Made by a program: the position numbers and the translations under genes
Shown: in pieces, positions 54,413 to 55,371 of the stretch
Position numbering within the stretch: position 1 is the stretch's first letter
Layout of the letters: each line of letters starts with the position of its first letter
Notes under the pieces: model-generated
Databases searched by the model: none
Seen by the model: only the letters and a program-made list of their open reading frames with translations
Told to the model about the DNA's origin: nothing
Origin: Psychromonas algicola
GTDB taxonomy: Bacteria; Pseudomonadota; Gammaproteobacteria; Enterobacterales; Psychromonadaceae
Assembly: GCF_004378355.1 (NCBI RefSeq)
Contig: NZ_SNUB01000023.1
Coordinates: 1-55,371, forward strand
DNA: 55,371 nucleotides
Direction of reading: 5' to 3'

Positions 54413-55258
54413 TTAAGCGGCATCATCACCAAACCAAGATGATGTATCAATTTCGATATTGTTCGGGTCAATATTAATATCACTAGGATCAGAAATAGAA
54501 ACTTCTAAAGTTGTACTAAATGGATAGTCATTGGACATTGATAAAAAATCTTCACCTTTACCGTACTCTTGGCTAACATAAACAGTCCCATCAACTCCTA
54601 TTATTATTCCATCAGAACCTAAGTACTCAATTTCTAATTTTTCAGGTGAAACCTGATCAATTATCACGTTACTAGCTAATATTGATAATTCATCGGGGAA
54701 ATTATTAACCACCGAGTCAAATATTTCATCTTGAACTCGATATTCAACTTTAGAGATAACAAAACTTTCCAATGACGAAAGCTCTTCGATCACTTCTTTT
54801 GAACGCTGAATAATGAATTTCATGTCCGTATAAAACTTTTGTGGACATGACTTAAAATGTTTCTCTGTAATATGCGTGTATTTGTTAAAGAAATTAAACT
54901 CTTTTAGGTATTTTTTAATACTGTCATTTAGCTCATCAAGTGCATCTTCATCTAAATAAGTATCTGCAAGGTAACCCTGAGCACAAAATTTTAATTTTTG
55001 CCGGCGTGTAACTTTAAATTGATCACTATCACATTCATACCAAATAGCTGACATTACGTCTTTATCTGGAGCCCTACGATCTATAACTTGTAATACAAGT
55101 TCTCGCATAGAAAATGCGAAATTATGAAACCGTAAAGGGTTACCATGAGAGCAGTAATTTCGAAGACTCGCAATGAAAAGTGTTTTTTCAAAATCAGTAA
55201 CCAATAATTTTTTAAAATCAATTATGAAATCGTATGTTAATAGTTTTTTTAGTTTCAT
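54413..55258 (-). CDS. Cassette-borne hypothetical protein, possible defence protein
   Basis: 281 residues from ATG 55258 (a TTG at 55270 would extend it by four). Soluble. The N-terminal half has a conserved-looking SLRNYCSHGNPLRFHNFAFSMRELVLQVI block with RxxxxH features of HEPN-like proteins; the C-terminal half is strand-rich and ends in a very acidic tail (SDPSDINIDPNNIEIDTSS). It reminds me of proteins associated with pPIWI defence loci, but this is tentative memory. Cassette borders are exact. Confidence 0.6.
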   Translation of the reverse strand: MKLKKLLTYDFIIDFKKLLVTDFEKTLFIASLRNYCSHGNPLRFHNFAFSMRELVLQVIDRRAPDKDVMSAIWYECDSDQFKVTRRQKLKFCAQGYLADTYLDEDALDELNDSIKKYLKEFNFFNKYTHITEKHFKSCPQKFYTDMKFIIQRSKEVIEELSSLESFVISKVEYRVQDEIFDSVVNNFPDELSILASNVIIDQVSPEKLEIEYLGSDGIIIGVDGTVYVSQEYGKGEDFLSMSNDYPFSTTLEVSISDPSDINIDPNNIEIDTSSWFGDDAA

Positions 55259-55281
55259 TTTATATACCAAATTTACATGAC

Positions 55282-55371
55282 GCTTAACGCCGCATTAAGC
55301 GGACAAAAATAGTAGGTTAAAATGTGTAGCGAAGCGAAACGTAACCCACTGTTTTAGTTCCGTTTAATTGC
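55282..55371 (-). other. attC site cut by the right window edge
   Basis: Read on the - strand: GCAATTAAACGGA, then AAACAGTGGGTTA, a GTTTCGCTTCGC loop region, TAACCTACTATTTTTGTCCG, CTTAATGCGGCGTTAAGC with the R' core. GCAATTAAACGGA pairs with TCCGCTTAATGC. Same subfamily as the left-end site. Confidence 0.8.

Larger units (their letters stand above)
54412..55371 (-). mobile_element. Integron cassette with flanking attC, - strand, open at window edge
   Basis: On the - strand the cassette begins at GTTAAGC (55282-55288) and ends at its exact complement GCTTAAC (54412-54418), which overlaps the gene's stop. No attC follows R'', so this is the distal end of a locus continuing beyond base 55371. 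No integrase is seen. Confidence 0.8.

Overview
The window looks like chromosomal DNA of a low-GC (by eye about 38-40%) marine gammaproteobacterium of the Alteromonadales/Vibrionales type. Psychromonas or a close relative is my best guess, from the smrB/prmB-aroC, gltBD, ppk1-ppx and hrpA genes, the ugp operon and PBP1b, and the overall codon style. That guess rests on recall of families, not on a search.

Layout. (1) 1-4460: an integron-type cassette array on the + strand, with six cassettes, recognisable attC sites and no integrase in view. It ends at a broken REP-associated (RAYT) transposase. (2) 4939-23835: mostly core metabolism. It holds the collided-ribosome nuclease smrB divergent from prmB-aroC; an MFS transporter with an alkyltransferase-like protein; the glutamate synthase operon gltBD behind a leader of almost 800 bp; ppk1-ppx, which make and degrade polyphosphate; and the helicase hrpA. 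(3) 24036-27155: leuE, then a repeat-rich stretch with three copies of a structured repeat that carry an StbDE/RelBE toxin-antitoxin pair between them. (4) 27199-28845: a second small cassette array (two hypothetical proteins and a glutathione S-transferase), again without integrase. (5) 29006-34405: an EamA transporter, exported or orphan hypotheticals including an Imm11-like protein, and the AMPylase selO. (6) 34463-41290: a glycerophosphodiester/glycerol-3-phosphate locus. ugpQ and a GlpR-like repressor run one way; ugpBAEC plus a HAD phosphatase run the other way, with palindromic operator candidates between. (7) 41487-50896: single genes (DUF2867, proline iminopeptidase, a DUF1127 protein, an unusual HflX GTPase, a lipase, DUF4405, a YdjM-like protein, an NadR-type kinase, DUF938). 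(8) 51620-54314: PBP1b with a TPR lipoprotein in an operon. (9) 54412-55371: a third cassette locus, on the - strand.

The two most interesting signals are these. First, a dispersed repeat of about 290-320 bp (three full copies at 24961-26725, a partial copy at 51125) has several stems that change sequence between copies while staying complementary, which points to selection on folded RNA or single-stranded DNA. Second, cassette arrays lacking an integrase occur in three places. In these arrays the R'' and R' ends of individual cassettes pair almost exactly, so true cassette borders and gene starts can be read directly. Both window ends fall at the same point of the same attC subfamily, which suggests the window is a whole contig broken in attC repeats.
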